From Citrobacter sp. wls619 (GTDB lineage Bacteria; Pseudomonadota; Gammaproteobacteria; Enterobacterales; Enterobacteriaceae), in assembly GCF_005281345.1 (NCBI RefSeq), contig NZ_SZXJ01000058.1:7621-63000 (forward strand): a stretch of DNA of 55,380 nucleotides, written 5' to 3'. Positions within the stretch are counted from its first letter, which is position 1. The number at the start of each line of letters is the position of its first letter. Both the position numbers and the translations under genes were made by a program. Below are positions 1-8,409 of the stretch, piece by piece. The notes under the pieces were generated by a model, which saw only the letters and a program-made list of their open reading frames with translations, did not search any database and was not told the origin of the DNA.

Positions 1-12
1 TTTGCTTTCAGA

Positions 13-54
13 CTAACTTATGAATACTGATATGGTCAGTTTTCCATAAGTTAG
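13..54. repeat. Nested inverted repeat at left edge
   Basis: A perfect 10-bp inverted repeat (arms 13-22 and 45-54) encloses a second 5-bp inverted repeat (26-30 and 36-40). It could fold as a two-tier hairpin. There is no T-run after it, so it is not a classical terminator. Its function is unknown. Confidence 0.35.
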
Positions 55-547
55 CGTGAAAAATCTTCCCGCTTCTGATGGTCTGCAGCTACCTGCCAAC
101 CCAGCTGGGTTCACGCCTTCGGTATCTCAAAATAGCGCTTAATCAAAAAGAATCCCGTATTTCGCTAGACGAGTATCCGTAATCATCCGGCCGCAGATAA
201 TGTGACGCATGAGATTATCTGCGCTGATATGTCGTTCAGCGGTATGACTGCGTGGTGGAAACCCACAAGTACTGCAAAATCGTCACGGGTAATAGCGTTA
301 CGGTTACAGCATAATTCCCTTCTGAAACCCGGTAGTCGTTTTGCTAATGGATTACGCCCTCTCCCGCTTGCCCCTCTTATGCATTCTACTAATAAATAGA
401 ATTATCAACACCAATAACACATAGATATCATTTTCAACAAATCGATCGACAAAAGTTATTAATTACATTCCGCGTGACATCCATCACAAAATGGGGTCGC
501 TCAACATTTATTATTTACTGCACAGCAAAAGCATATAGTTCTGTTAG
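55..547. other. Stretch without a recognisable gene
   Basis: No open frame here looks like a recognised protein. A short frame from about 56 to 142 reads like a protein tail rich in Pro, Ala and Ser, and an open frame at 202-399 has a composition unlike real proteins. The stretch is probably eroded DNA at the edge of the accessory block. Confidence 0.4.
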
Positions 548-1063
548 GAAAAAACAATCTCATCGACTCTATGCACGACTAACAATAGTGCATTTGCAGA
601 ATATATCGATGCTACCGTTGGGAAATCTGTTTTATCTGTCTTTGATAATAGATTGTGTCTTGATACAGATGGAAATCCTATTGTCCGCCCGATCAATGAC
701 AATGCAACAACCGATACCTATGTAACAGCTCCAGCTCGCATGCTGTTCTATGCTGTAGACTTAGCAGCAAAAACGGCTGTGTAAATTCAGGCACCTATTG
801 AACTCCCCACAACACCTATCGTCCAATGGACTGATTTTATGGGAAGTGTGTTTGACCATGATGATTATTTCGTTATTTTTACCTGCCATGCCCGTTCATT
901 CTTTATCAGTGATGTGAACGGTAATATGATTGCCACTATTTACGATGTCATTTCTATACCTGATGGTGCGCCTCAATACCCTGGGGAGGGCTATTGTGCA
1001 CGATTATTTAACGAAACAGAGCTGACTGAATTAATCACTACAGCCTCAATCACTGCAAATTAA
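548..1063 (+). pseudogene. Decayed unknown gene with in-frame stop
   Basis: One reading frame runs from just after a TAG at 545-547 to a TAA at 1061-1063 and is broken only by a TAA at 782-784. Both halves have protein-like composition: the upstream half includes CLDTDGNPIVRP and the downstream half includes FISDVNGNMIATIYD. The sequence flows across the stop without a change of frame, which suggests a single nonsense mutation in a former gene of at least 170 codons. No good start codon with a ribosome binding site is visible at its 5' end, so the front is probably lost too. An alternative is that 839-1063 is still translated from its own ATG (74 aa), but no clear Shine-Dalgarno precedes it. 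I do not recognise the family. Confidence 0.4.
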
Positions 1064-1108
1064 TATGTCACTATAAAATACAGAGCAATTAACTTAACTG
1101 CATATGTA

Positions 1109-1140
1109 TAAAGGGTTCATGTAACTACATGAACCCTTTA
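1109..1140. terminator. Perfect 13-bp hairpin, terminator-like
   Basis: Arms 1109-1121 and 1128-1140 are exact inverted complements around a 6-nt loop. It lies between the decayed gene (plus) and the zinc-ribbon gene (minus), whose 3' ends face each other. The stem ends are A- or T-rich on both strands, so it may act as a bidirectional terminator, though there is no long U-run. Confidence 0.45.
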
Positions 1141-1217
1141 TAATATCGACCAGCTATGGAGGTCGTGACATCATGACTGGGAAGATTTAGCCGGTACTCA
1201 TCGCCAGAAGCCGCTAT

Positions 1218-2405
1218 TTAAAGTTTATCGTTATAGTCATGCGCCAGGGAAAGTAAAATTTGCATTACACGTCCTGCAGAGAATTGAGCACTGTGTATAA
1301 ACTTCGTTTGCTTATATAGCCAGTGGGTAAAATGCCTGCTGGCCGTTAAAGAGAGCATTTTAGCATCACTGATATCACCACCTGTTAACGAGCAAACCAT
1401 CTTACGGTTTTTTCCCTGTACCCAAAGCGACCACTGACTTTTCCACCAGCCATGGTGTGTTTTCCCCTGAAAATACCAAGGTGTATTCGTATCACTTTCG
1501 CTTATATCCTCCTCTACAAACCAAAGTTCAGCCTGTCGTTGGCGAAACAGCTCAGCCCAAACAGTAATAACTGCTCCCCGAAGAAAGCATTCGTGAGAAA
1601 CAACATGTGTCTTTATATCAGGAAAGAGGATATTCAGTACCCGAAAATGCCCATGGGCCGCGATAACCGGACGCAGAATAACACCTTTGCCGTTACGTTT
1701 GAGTACAGCACTTCCATACTGAATTTCATCGAACTGACTGCGGCGTAGAAACTGCATTTCACGCATATCAACGTGTTTTACAATATCACGGCGGTCCAAA
1801 TCAGGCTCGATATTTCCTCGCCAAAGATAACATAAGCTTTCCCCAACCGGATGCTGAGTAAAATTAGTAGATAAATGAAGAATATTACCTTGTATAGCAT
1901 CGAAACTGAGCAGGACATACAATTTCTGCTCTGCTTCTCCACCCTGGAACGGCACAATTAAAGGAACCGTTTCAATCCATTCTGGCGATATTAGTTCTCG
2001 TGGTAATTGCTGTTTAGGTGTCCAGACTTTTTTGCAGGTGCGGCACTGAACACGCTGTGTACCTTGTGGATTATAACCATAACGAATGATATCTTTGTCA
2101 TAACATACAGGACAAAAATGGCCACTTTCACAGGCATAAGTGCTTAAGTGAGCTGACAACCATTCATTAAATTGTTGCGCTTCAAATAGAGGGGGATAAC
2201 TCCCGCATGCCCGGCAGTGCAATGCCGGATAACCCAACCTATAGTTCGGCCAACTGTAATCTTCAGATGTAGCCAACCCTAAATTGCGACACCCAAACGT
2301 CTTGCAGGTATTAATTGTAAATAAAGTCGACATGAGCCACCAACGATTTCTAAAGGTTGCTGATTTTGAACTATAACCTCGATTTGATTGTGTGAACAGA
2401 CGCAC
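1218..2405 (-). CDS. Zinc-ribbon protein with IS1 InsA-like domain
   Basis: This is a 395-aa protein if read from the GTG at 2405 (AAAGG lies about 9 nt upstream); an ATG at residue 25 (2333) is an alternative start. Two cysteine clusters stand out: C34-x4-C39 with C64-x2-C67, and C98-x2-C101 with C121-x2-C124. The second has the layout of the IS1 InsA zinc ribbon, with an intervening GYNPQGTQR segment and CRTCKKVW. The C-terminal 250 residues have many aromatic residues and no motif I can name. There are no terminal inverted repeats and no second transposase frame, so it is not an intact insertion sequence. It diverges from the first nucleotidase gene with about 60 bp between them, which would fit a linked regulator or a domesticated transposase relative. 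The function is unknown. Confidence 0.75.
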   Translation of the reverse strand: MRLFTQSNRGYSSKSATFRNRWWLMSTLFTINTCKTFGCRNLGLATSEDYSWPNYRLGYPALHCRACGSYPPLFEAQQFNEWLSAHLSTYACESGHFCPVCYDKDIIRYGYNPQGTQRVQCRTCKKVWTPKQQLPRELISPEWIETVPLIVPFQGGEAEQKLYVLLSFDAIQGNILHLSTNFTQHPVGESLCYLWRGNIEPDLDRRDIVKHVDMREMQFLRRSQFDEIQYGSAVLKRNGKGVILRPVIAAHGHFRVLNILFPDIKTHVVSHECFLRGAVITVWAELFRQRQAELWFVEEDISESDTNTPWYFQGKTHHGWWKSQWSLWVQGKNRKMVCSLTGGDISDAKMLSLTASRHFTHWLYKQTKFIHSAQFSAGRVMQILLSLAHDYNDKL

Positions 2406-2464
2406 ATATCAATGCCTTTCGGAATGTAAAATACCCAAAAAAAATGTGAATAAAGGAACGAATT

Positions 2465-4021
2465 ATGAAATTAAAAGTGATTGCTGCGGGTATTTTGTTG
2501 ACATTGCCATTCTGGGCCTGTGCCAAGGATGTCACCATTATTTATACCAATGATCTCCATGCTCATGTGGAACCTTATAAAGTACCCTATATTGCAGACG
2601 GTAAACGAGATATCGGTGGCTGGGCGAATATCACCACCATGGTAAAAGAGGAGAAAGGGAAAAACAAAGCAACATGTTTTTTTGATGCCGGTGATTATTT
2701 TACCGGCCCATATATCAGTAGCCTGACAAAAGGCAAAGCAATAATTGACATCATGAATACCATGCAATTTGATGCTGTCACAATGGGAAATCACGAGTTC
2801 GATCATGGTTGGGACAATACGTTATTGCAACTTAGTCAGGCGAAATTCCCTATTGTGCAAGGTAATATATTCTATCAAAACAGCGACAAGGCATTCTGGG
2901 ACAAGCCTTACACCATCATTGAGAAAGATGGTGTGAAAATCGGCGTTATAGGTTTACACGGTAAGTTTGCATTTAATGATACTGTTTCCGCAGCGATGCG
3001 CGTAGGTATTGAAGCGCGGGACGAAATTAAATGGTTGCAGAGCTATATTGATGAACTGAAGGGCAAAGTCGATTTGACCGTTCTGCTGGTCCATGAGGGA
3101 ACGCCTGCCCGTCAGTCCAGCATAGGGGGCACCGATGTGCGTCGGGCGCTGGACAAGGATATTCAGACGGCAAGCCAGGTGAAAGGACTGGATATTCTGA
3201 TTACCGGACATGCCCATGTTGGCACGCCGGAGCCGATTAAAGTAGGTAATACGCTAATTCTCTCCACCGACAGCGGCGGTATTGATGTGGGGAAATTGGT
3301 ACTGGACTATAAAGAGAAACCACATCACTTCACTGTGAAAAACTTCGAGCTTAAAACCATTTATGCAGACGAGTGGAAACCAGATCCAAAAACGAAGTCG
3401 GTGATCGACAACTGGAATAAGAAACTTGATGAAGTGGTGCAACAAACAGTAGGACAGTCGCCAGTTGAATTGACACGCGCATATGGAGAATCGGCCCCAC
3501 TGGGGAATCTGGCTGCGGATGCTTTGCTGGCGGCAGCAGGCAAAAATACACAACTGGCTTTAACTAATTCAGGTGGTATCCGCACTGAGTTACCAGCGGG
3601 CGCGATTACTATGGGTGGAGTCATCAGTGTGTACCCGTTCCCCAACGAGCTGGCAACGATGGATCTCACCGGTAAACAATTGCGTGGTTTGATGGAACAT
3701 GGTGCAAGTTTAAGTAATGGAGTGTTGCAGGTCTCAAAAGGCCTGGAAATGAAATATGACAGCAGTAAACCCGTTGGACAGCGGGTCCTGGAACTGACAC
3801 TTAATGGTAAAGCGATTGAGGATTCGGCGGTTTATCACATTGCTACCCAAAGCTTCCTTGCTGATGGTGGTGACGGCTTCACTACATTTACCGAGGGTAA
3901 AGCGCATAACACAACAGGTGGGTATTACGTTTACAACGCAGTGATCGATTACTTTAAAGCAGGTAACACCATCACCGATGAACAACTTAACGGTATGCGC
4001 GTTGCTGACGTAAAAAAATAA
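2465..4021 (+). CDS. Secreted 5'-nucleotidase-family phosphoesterase (copy 1)
   Basis: A 518-aa member of the UshA/5'-nucleotidase superfamily, which hydrolyses nucleotides in the periplasm. A signal peptide covers about residues 1-20, with likely cleavage before KDVTI. The metallophosphoesterase motifs are all present: TNDLHAH (D30, H32), DAGD (D74, D77), GNHEFD (N109, H110 with D113), HEG (H210) and GHAHVG (H249, H251). The C-terminal nucleotide-binding domain carries NSGGIR and GGDGF, as in UshA-type enzymes. The ATG follows AAAGGA with good spacing. It is a paralogue of the genes at 4163 and 6700, closer to the latter, but lacks a roughly 20-residue insertion found there. The true substrate (5'-nucleotides, cyclic nucleotides or sugar nucleotides) cannot be read from sequence. 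It is probably its own transcription unit, because 141 bp containing a candidate promoter separate it from copy 2. Confidence 0.9.
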   Translation: MKLKVIAAGILLTLPFWACAKDVTIIYTNDLHAHVEPYKVPYIADGKRDIGGWANITTMVKEEKGKNKATCFFDAGDYFTGPYISSLTKGKAIIDIMNTMQFDAVTMGNHEFDHGWDNTLLQLSQAKFPIVQGNIFYQNSDKAFWDKPYTIIEKDGVKIGVIGLHGKFAFNDTVSAAMRVGIEARDEIKWLQSYIDELKGKVDLTVLLVHEGTPARQSSIGGTDVRRALDKDIQTASQVKGLDILITGHAHVGTPEPIKVGNTLILSTDSGGIDVGKLVLDYKEKPHHFTVKNFELKTIYADEWKPDPKTKSVIDNWNKKLDEVVQQTVGQSPVELTRAYGESAPLGNLAADALLAAAGKNTQLALTNSGGIRTELPAGAITMGGVISVYPFPNELATMDLTGKQLRGLMEHGASLSNGVLQVSKGLEMKYDSSKPVGQRVLELTLNGKAIEDSAVYHIATQSFLADGGDGFTTFTEGKAHNTTGGYYVYNAVIDYFKAGNTITDEQLNGMRVADVKK

Positions 4022-4094
4022 TTTTTTTGCCGCATTGTGTTCTGTAACGTTGTCATCAGCCGAATATGGAGGCATTTGTGTAAATTAATAGAAA

Positions 4095-4140
4095 CATGCA
4101 AACATCTGCATGAGCTCTTGACTGAAATATATAATTTTTC
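4095..4140 (+). promoter_or_regulatory. Candidate promoter and operator of copy-2 operon
   Basis: An 18-bp sequence at 4095-4112 has 6-bp inverted arms (catgca/tgcatg) around 6 bp. It lies directly upstream of a TTGACT hexamer at 4118-4123. Seventeen bases later comes a weak -10-like ATAAAA. The arrangement suggests a regulated promoter for the nucleotidase-channel-nucleotidase genes. The binding factor is unknown. Confidence 0.35.
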
Positions 4141-4162
4141 ATAAAACTGAAAGGATTTTGTT

Positions 4163-5725
4163 ATGAAGAGAAGAATAAAGTGTAGTTTGATTACATTGTG
4201 CTTGTCTGCAATGTTATCCCCATCAGTTACTGCAAAGGATGTGACGATCTATTACACCAATGATTTACATGCTCATGTATCTCCAGGGAAAATTCCGGCC
4301 GTCGACAAAGAACGTATGGTAGGTGGTTTTGCGAATATAGCAACCATCGTTAATGATGCTAAGAGAAAAAGCAAAGATGTATTTTTCTTTGATGCAGGCG
4401 ATTATTTTACCGGGCCCTATATTAGCACCTTAACAAAAGGTGAAGCAATTATTGACATCATGAACACCATGCCATTTGATGCTGTCTCTGTGGGGAACCA
4501 CGAATTTGACCATGGTGTTGATAATATGGTTAAGCAGTTATCCAAAGCGAAATTCCCCGTTTTACTGGGTAATGTTTTTTATACCAACAGTGACAAACCC
4601 GTCTGGAACAGACCATGGACGATTATCGAAAAAGATGGCATAAAAATTGGCGTAATAGGTATACATCAGAAATTTGCGTTTTATGACACTGTTGCTGCTA
4701 AGGCTTATGCGGGTTCAGAAGCCCGTGATGAAGTCCCTTATATTCAAAAAGGTCTTGATGCTTTAAAAGGTAAAGTGGATATCACTGTGCTGCTTATCCA
4801 TGAAGGTACGCCAGCGCGTCAATCAAGTTATGGCAATAAAGACGTAGCCAGAATGCTGCAAGCCGATATCGATACCGCAAAGAAATTTAAGGGTATCGAT
4901 GTGTTAATTACAGGACATGCTCATGTGGGCACACCTGAGCCAATTAAAGTTAATGACACGCTTATTGTTTCAACGGATGCGTATGGTACTGATATCGGTA
5001 AATTAGTATTGGATTTTAACCCGCAGACTAAAAAAATTGACGGCTATGACGGTAAATTAATCACTGTATTTGCAGACGAATATAAACCAGACCCTATAGT
5101 TCAAGCCAGGATTGATGAGTGGAATGCTAAGCTGAAAAATATCACCGATCAAATCATTGGGTCAACAACCGCACCCTTCACCCGCTCTTATGGTGAATCA
5201 TCACCTGTTGGTAATTTAGTTATTGACGCTATGATGGCCAAAGCGCCGGACGCCGTCTTAGGATTACAAAATAGTGGAGGCTTGCGTGCTGATTTGCCAC
5301 AAGGGAATTTACGATATGGTGATGTAATTACTACCTTCCCATTTAATAACGAACTTGTTGAAATGGATCTCACCGGTAAAGACCTCATCAATTTAATGAT
5401 CCACGCAACTAATCTCACCAATGGGGTTTTGCAAGTGTCAAAAGGCGTTCATGTTGAATACGACAGTAAAAAACCCTTGGGTGAGCGAATCATTAACTTC
5501 ACGATTAATAATCAAGAAGTAGTTCCAACCAAAACATATCGGGTTGTTACACACTCATTTTGTGCGACGGGTGGTGATGGATTTGACGCGTTCTTAAAAG
5601 GAACGAATGCCAAAACTATCAACAGCACCACCTCTGCCGAGTCAATTATTGATTATGTCAAGACTCATAACCCATTGGAACCCGACCTTGAAATGCGAGT
5701 GGTCGACGTAAGCACAGCTAAATAG
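4163..5725 (+). CDS. Secreted 5'-nucleotidase-family phosphoesterase (copy 2)
   Basis: A 520-aa paralogue of copies 1 and 3 and the most divergent of the three. The signal peptide is about residues 1-24, with cleavage before KDVTI. Metal-site motifs are kept: TNDLHAH (D34, H36), [19 protein letters not shown] and GHAHVG. The second domain has NSGGLR and ATGGDGF. The only cysteine of the mature protein sits just before that last motif (SFCATGG), where UshA has an Asn. The ATG follows AAAGGA. It is the first gene of a likely operon with the Tsx-like channel (70-bp gap) and copy 3. Periplasmic nucleotide hydrolysis is inferred from the family; the substrate is not determined. Confidence 0.9.
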   Translation: MKRRIKCSLITLCLSAMLSPSVTAKDVTIYYTNDLHAHVSPGKIPAVDKERMVGGFANIATIVNDAKRKSKDVFFFDAGDYFTGPYISTLTKGEAIIDIMNTMPFDAVSVGNHEFDHGVDNMVKQLSKAKFPVLLGNVFYTNSDKPVWNRPWTIIEKDGIKIGVIGIHQKFAFYDTVAAKAYAGSEARDEVPYIQKGLDALKGKVDITVLLIHEGTPARQSSYGNKDVARMLQADIDTAKKFKGIDVLITGHAHVGTPEPIKVNDTLIVSTDAYGTDIGKLVLDFNPQTKKIDGYDGKLITVFADEYKPDPIVQARIDEWNAKLKNITDQIIGSTTAPFTRSYGESSPVGNLVIDAMMAKAPDAVLGLQNSGGLRADLPQGNLRYGDVITTFPFNNELVEMDLTGKDLINLMIHATNLTNGVLQVSKGVHVEYDSKKPLGERIINFTINNQEVVPTKTYRVVTHSFCATGGDGFDAFLKGTNAKTINSTTSAESIIDYVKTHNPLEPDLEMRVVDVSTAK

Positions 5726-5795
5726 TTTTAACTTTATATTTTAAATTGTATGAGTTGTCTTTATTAACAAATCTCTGTGGAAGGAATCCCTACGT

Positions 5796-6677
5796 ATGAA
5801 AAAAATAACAAGTATACTATCTGGCGTATTTATGCTGTTACCCACGGTAACATTGGCAGACTCTTTAGATAATGACTATCTCTCAGACTGGTGGCACCAA
5901 AGTATTAATATTGTAGGCAGCAACTCAACTCGTTTTGGGCCGCTAAAAAGGGCCGACTTATATCCTGAGTATCGCGCATGGGCTCATGTAGATTGGTTTG
6001 ATTTCTATGGCTACGCGGACTTGCCTAAGTTTTTTGGTATCGGCAATGATAATGATATCGGTATTTGGGACAACGGTTCTCCGTTTTTTATGGAGATAGA
6101 ACCGCGCTTTAGCATCGACAAGTTAACGGGTCTCGACCTAAGCTTTGGTCCATTTAAAGAATGGTATTTTGCCCACAACTATATTTACGACGCGGGTACA
6201 AATTCCGGACAGCGTCAGAGCACCTGGTATATGGGACTAGGAACAGATATTGATACCGGGCTACCGATGACATTATCTGCTAACATCTATGCTAAATATC
6301 AAGGGAATAACTATAACGCTGCCAATGAAAACGAGTGGGATGGCTATCGCTTCAAAGTAAAATATGTCATACCTCTTACAACATTGTTTGGTGGAAAACT
6401 AATTTACGTCGGCTTTACCAATTTTGACTTTGGTTCAGACCTAAAAGAAGAATCAGGCGGAGAGCAACAATTTTACTCCCGTACAAATAGTTCGATAGTT
6501 TCCACCAACGTGCTCAGTCTGGTTTATTCTCACTGGAATTATGGTGCTACTCTTCGTTATTTCTATCATGGTGGGCAATTTGAGGAAGGTAGTAAAGCAT
6601 TTAACAGCGATGGAAATATCACCACTATCGACTCAACGGGGTGGGCATACTATTTAACTGTTGGTTACACTTTTTAA
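5796..6677 (+). CDS. Tsx-like nucleoside-specific outer-membrane channel
   Basis: A 293-aa protein of the Tsx family, 12-stranded beta-barrels that let nucleosides and deoxynucleosides cross the outer membrane. The signal peptide is about residues 1-21. Tsx hallmarks are strongly kept: YLSDWWHQS near the N-terminus, [36 protein letters not shown], and NEWDGYRFK. The last residue is Phe (GYTF), the usual barrel-assembly signal. The length equals that of E. coli Tsx (294 aa). It is best regarded as a second Tsx-type protein rather than tsx itself, because tsx of E. coli lies in a different neighbourhood. It sits between two nucleotidase genes, 70 bp after copy 2 and 22 bp before copy 3, so uptake of the nucleosides released by those enzymes is the obvious role (inference). 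Confidence 0.9.
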   Translation: MKKITSILSGVFMLLPTVTLADSLDNDYLSDWWHQSINIVGSNSTRFGPLKRADLYPEYRAWAHVDWFDFYGYADLPKFFGIGNDNDIGIWDNGSPFFMEIEPRFSIDKLTGLDLSFGPFKEWYFAHNYIYDAGTNSGQRQSTWYMGLGTDIDTGLPMTLSANIYAKYQGNNYNAANENEWDGYRFKVKYVIPLTTLFGGKLIYVGFTNFDFGSDLKEESGGEQQFYSRTNSSIVSTNVLSLVYSHWNYGATLRYFYHGGQFEEGSKAFNSDGNITTIDSTGWAYYLTVGYTF

Positions 6678-6699
6678 ATATAACTACAAGGAACTGGCC

Positions 6700-8313
6700 A
6701 TGAAAATAAAATTGATTTCCGCAGGTATTCTGTTGACGTTACCTCTATGGACGAGCGCCAAAGATGTCACTATTATTTATACCAATGATCTTCATGCTCA
6801 TGTTGATAGTTACAAACTCCCCTATGTCGCAGACGGTAAACGTGCAATTGGTGGATTCGCTAATATAACCACTTTAGTCAAGCAGGAAAAAGCACAGAAT
6901 AAAGCCACATTTTATTTTGATGCCGGTGACTATTTTACTGGACCCTATATCAGCAGCCTGACTAAGGGTCAGGCCATTATTGATATTATGAATACCATGC
7001 CTTTTGATGCAGTATCAATAGGTAATCATGAATTTGACCATGGCTGGGATAATCTCTTGCGGCAGTTGAGCAAGGCGAACTTCCCTGTTCTGTTGGGGAA
7101 TGTATACCATAAGGACAGCGAGATACCATTCTGGAACAAACCCTATACCATCCTGGAAAAGGATGGCGTAAAAATTGGCGTTATTGGGCTGCACGGTGTG
7201 TATGCGTTTAATGACACCATTTCAGAACTCTCGATCCAGGGGCTCGATAATGATAAAAATAACCGCTTTGATAAATCAGCCGCTGCCCTCAAGAACCAGG
7301 GGATTGAAGCTCGCGACGAGGTGAAATATCTGCAGCATTATCTGGATGAGTTGCGGGGTAAAGTTGATGTCACCGTTGCGCTCGTTCACGAAGGCGTTCC
7401 GGCACGTCAGTCCAGTATTGGTACGACAGACGTCAGGCGTGCACTGGATAAAGATATTCAGACCGCTAGTCAGGTCAAAGGGCTTGATATTCTCATCACC
7501 GGACATGCTCATGTTGGAACACCGGAACCTATCAAAGTGGGAAATACGCTAATCCTTTCTACTGACAGTGGTGGTATCGATATCGGAAAGTTGGTACTTG
7601 ATGTTGAACCAGGGGCGAATACCAAAAAAGTAAAAAGCTTCGAGCTGAAAACACTTTTTGCTGATGAGTGGAAACCTGATCCAACAACACAAAAAGTTAT
7701 CGATGGCTGGAATAAAAAACTCGCGGATATTGTGCGTCAGCCAGTTGGTGAGTCCCCGATCATGTTAACCCGTGCCTATGGCGAATCATCGCAACTCGGC
7801 AACTTATTTACAGATGCAATGCTCGTCGCTGCACCGGATGCACAGATCGCACTGATTAACTCCGGTAGTTTACGTGCTGATCTCAACGCGGGTCCCATTA
7901 CCTTTGGTGACATTACCAGTACTTTCCCCTTTAAGAATGAGCTTACTGAGATGGATCTTAACGGTAAAGATCTGCGCAATCTCATGGAACATGGGGCATC
8001 TCTCACCAATGGCATACTTCAAATGTCAAAAGGTGCTGAAATGCGTTACATGCCGCAGAATCCAGTCGGGCAGCGCATAGTATCGTTCACAATCAATGGC
8101 AAAGCGATTGATGATACGCAGACTTACCATGTTGCAACCACGACCTTCCTTGCTTTGGGAGGCGATGGTTTTCTGGCATTTAAAGAAGGGAAAAATGTTC
8201 AAGTCCGCGCCGGGAATAATATGTCTGATGTCGTGATTAATTATCTGAAATCGGGGCACAAAATCGTTCCTCTGGAAGTTAACGAAATGCGTGTTGAAGT
8301 GAGTAAAAAATAA
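6700..8313 (+). CDS. Secreted 5'-nucleotidase-family phosphoesterase (copy 3)
   Basis: A 537-aa paralogue of copy 1 with an almost identical signal peptide (residues 1-20). The start chosen is the ATG at 6700, preceded by AAGGAA; an upstream TTG at 6661 lies inside the channel gene and would bury the signal peptide. Metal-site motifs [26 protein letters not shown] and GHAHVG are intact. Two differences stand out. About 20 extra residues follow the FNDTISE segment, rich in Asn, Asp and Lys (GLDNDKNNRF). The substrate-domain motif reads NSGSLR where copies 1 and 2 have NSGGIR/NSGGLR. The mature protein has no cysteine. It follows the channel gene by 22 bp. A changed substrate preference is possible but unproven. 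Confidence 0.9.
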   Translation: MKIKLISAGILLTLPLWTSAKDVTIIYTNDLHAHVDSYKLPYVADGKRAIGGFANITTLVKQEKAQNKATFYFDAGDYFTGPYISSLTKGQAIIDIMNTMPFDAVSIGNHEFDHGWDNLLRQLSKANFPVLLGNVYHKDSEIPFWNKPYTILEKDGVKIGVIGLHGVYAFNDTISELSIQGLDNDKNNRFDKSAAALKNQGIEARDEVKYLQHYLDELRGKVDVTVALVHEGVPARQSSIGTTDVRRALDKDIQTASQVKGLDILITGHAHVGTPEPIKVGNTLILSTDSGGIDIGKLVLDVEPGANTKKVKSFELKTLFADEWKPDPTTQKVIDGWNKKLADIVRQPVGESPIMLTRAYGESSQLGNLFTDAMLVAAPDAQIALINSGSLRADLNAGPITFGDITSTFPFKNELTEMDLNGKDLRNLMEHGASLTNGILQMSKGAEMRYMPQNPVGQRIVSFTINGKAIDDTQTYHVATTTFLALGGDGFLAFKEGKNVQVRAGNNMSDVVINYLKSGHKIVPLEVNEMRVEVSKK

Positions 8314-8319
8314 AAAATT

Positions 8320-8356
8320 CAGGTGACGCCATTTATTTTATAGATGGCATCACCTG
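8320..8356. terminator. Intercistronic hairpin after copy 3
   Basis: Thirteen-base arms (8320-8332 and 8344-8356) pair with one mismatch around an 11-nt AT-rich loop. No T-run follows on the plus strand, so it is more likely an mRNA-stabilising or attenuating structure before the radical-SAM gene than a full terminator. Confidence 0.45.
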
Positions 8357-8409
8357 CCTCTCACATATTACAAAGAAATAGCATAATAAATTTATGAGGG
8401 TAAATGATA

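Noticed and set aside
202-399. A 65-codon plus-strand open frame in the left edge.
   Set aside because: No ribosome site, odd composition and no relation to neighbours.
3100-7620. Recent gene conversion between nucleotidase copies 1 and 3, because of a 50-residue near-identical block.
   Set aside because: The DNA of the block differs at many third codon positions, which fits purifying selection and not recent conversion.
2465-8313. A GTPAR/GVPAR motif after the HEG metal ligand in all three nucleotidases resembles the CxPxR sulfatase motif modified by anSME enzymes.
   Set aside because: The position to be oxidised is Gly, not Cys or Ser, so formylglycine cannot form there. The likeness is probably chance.
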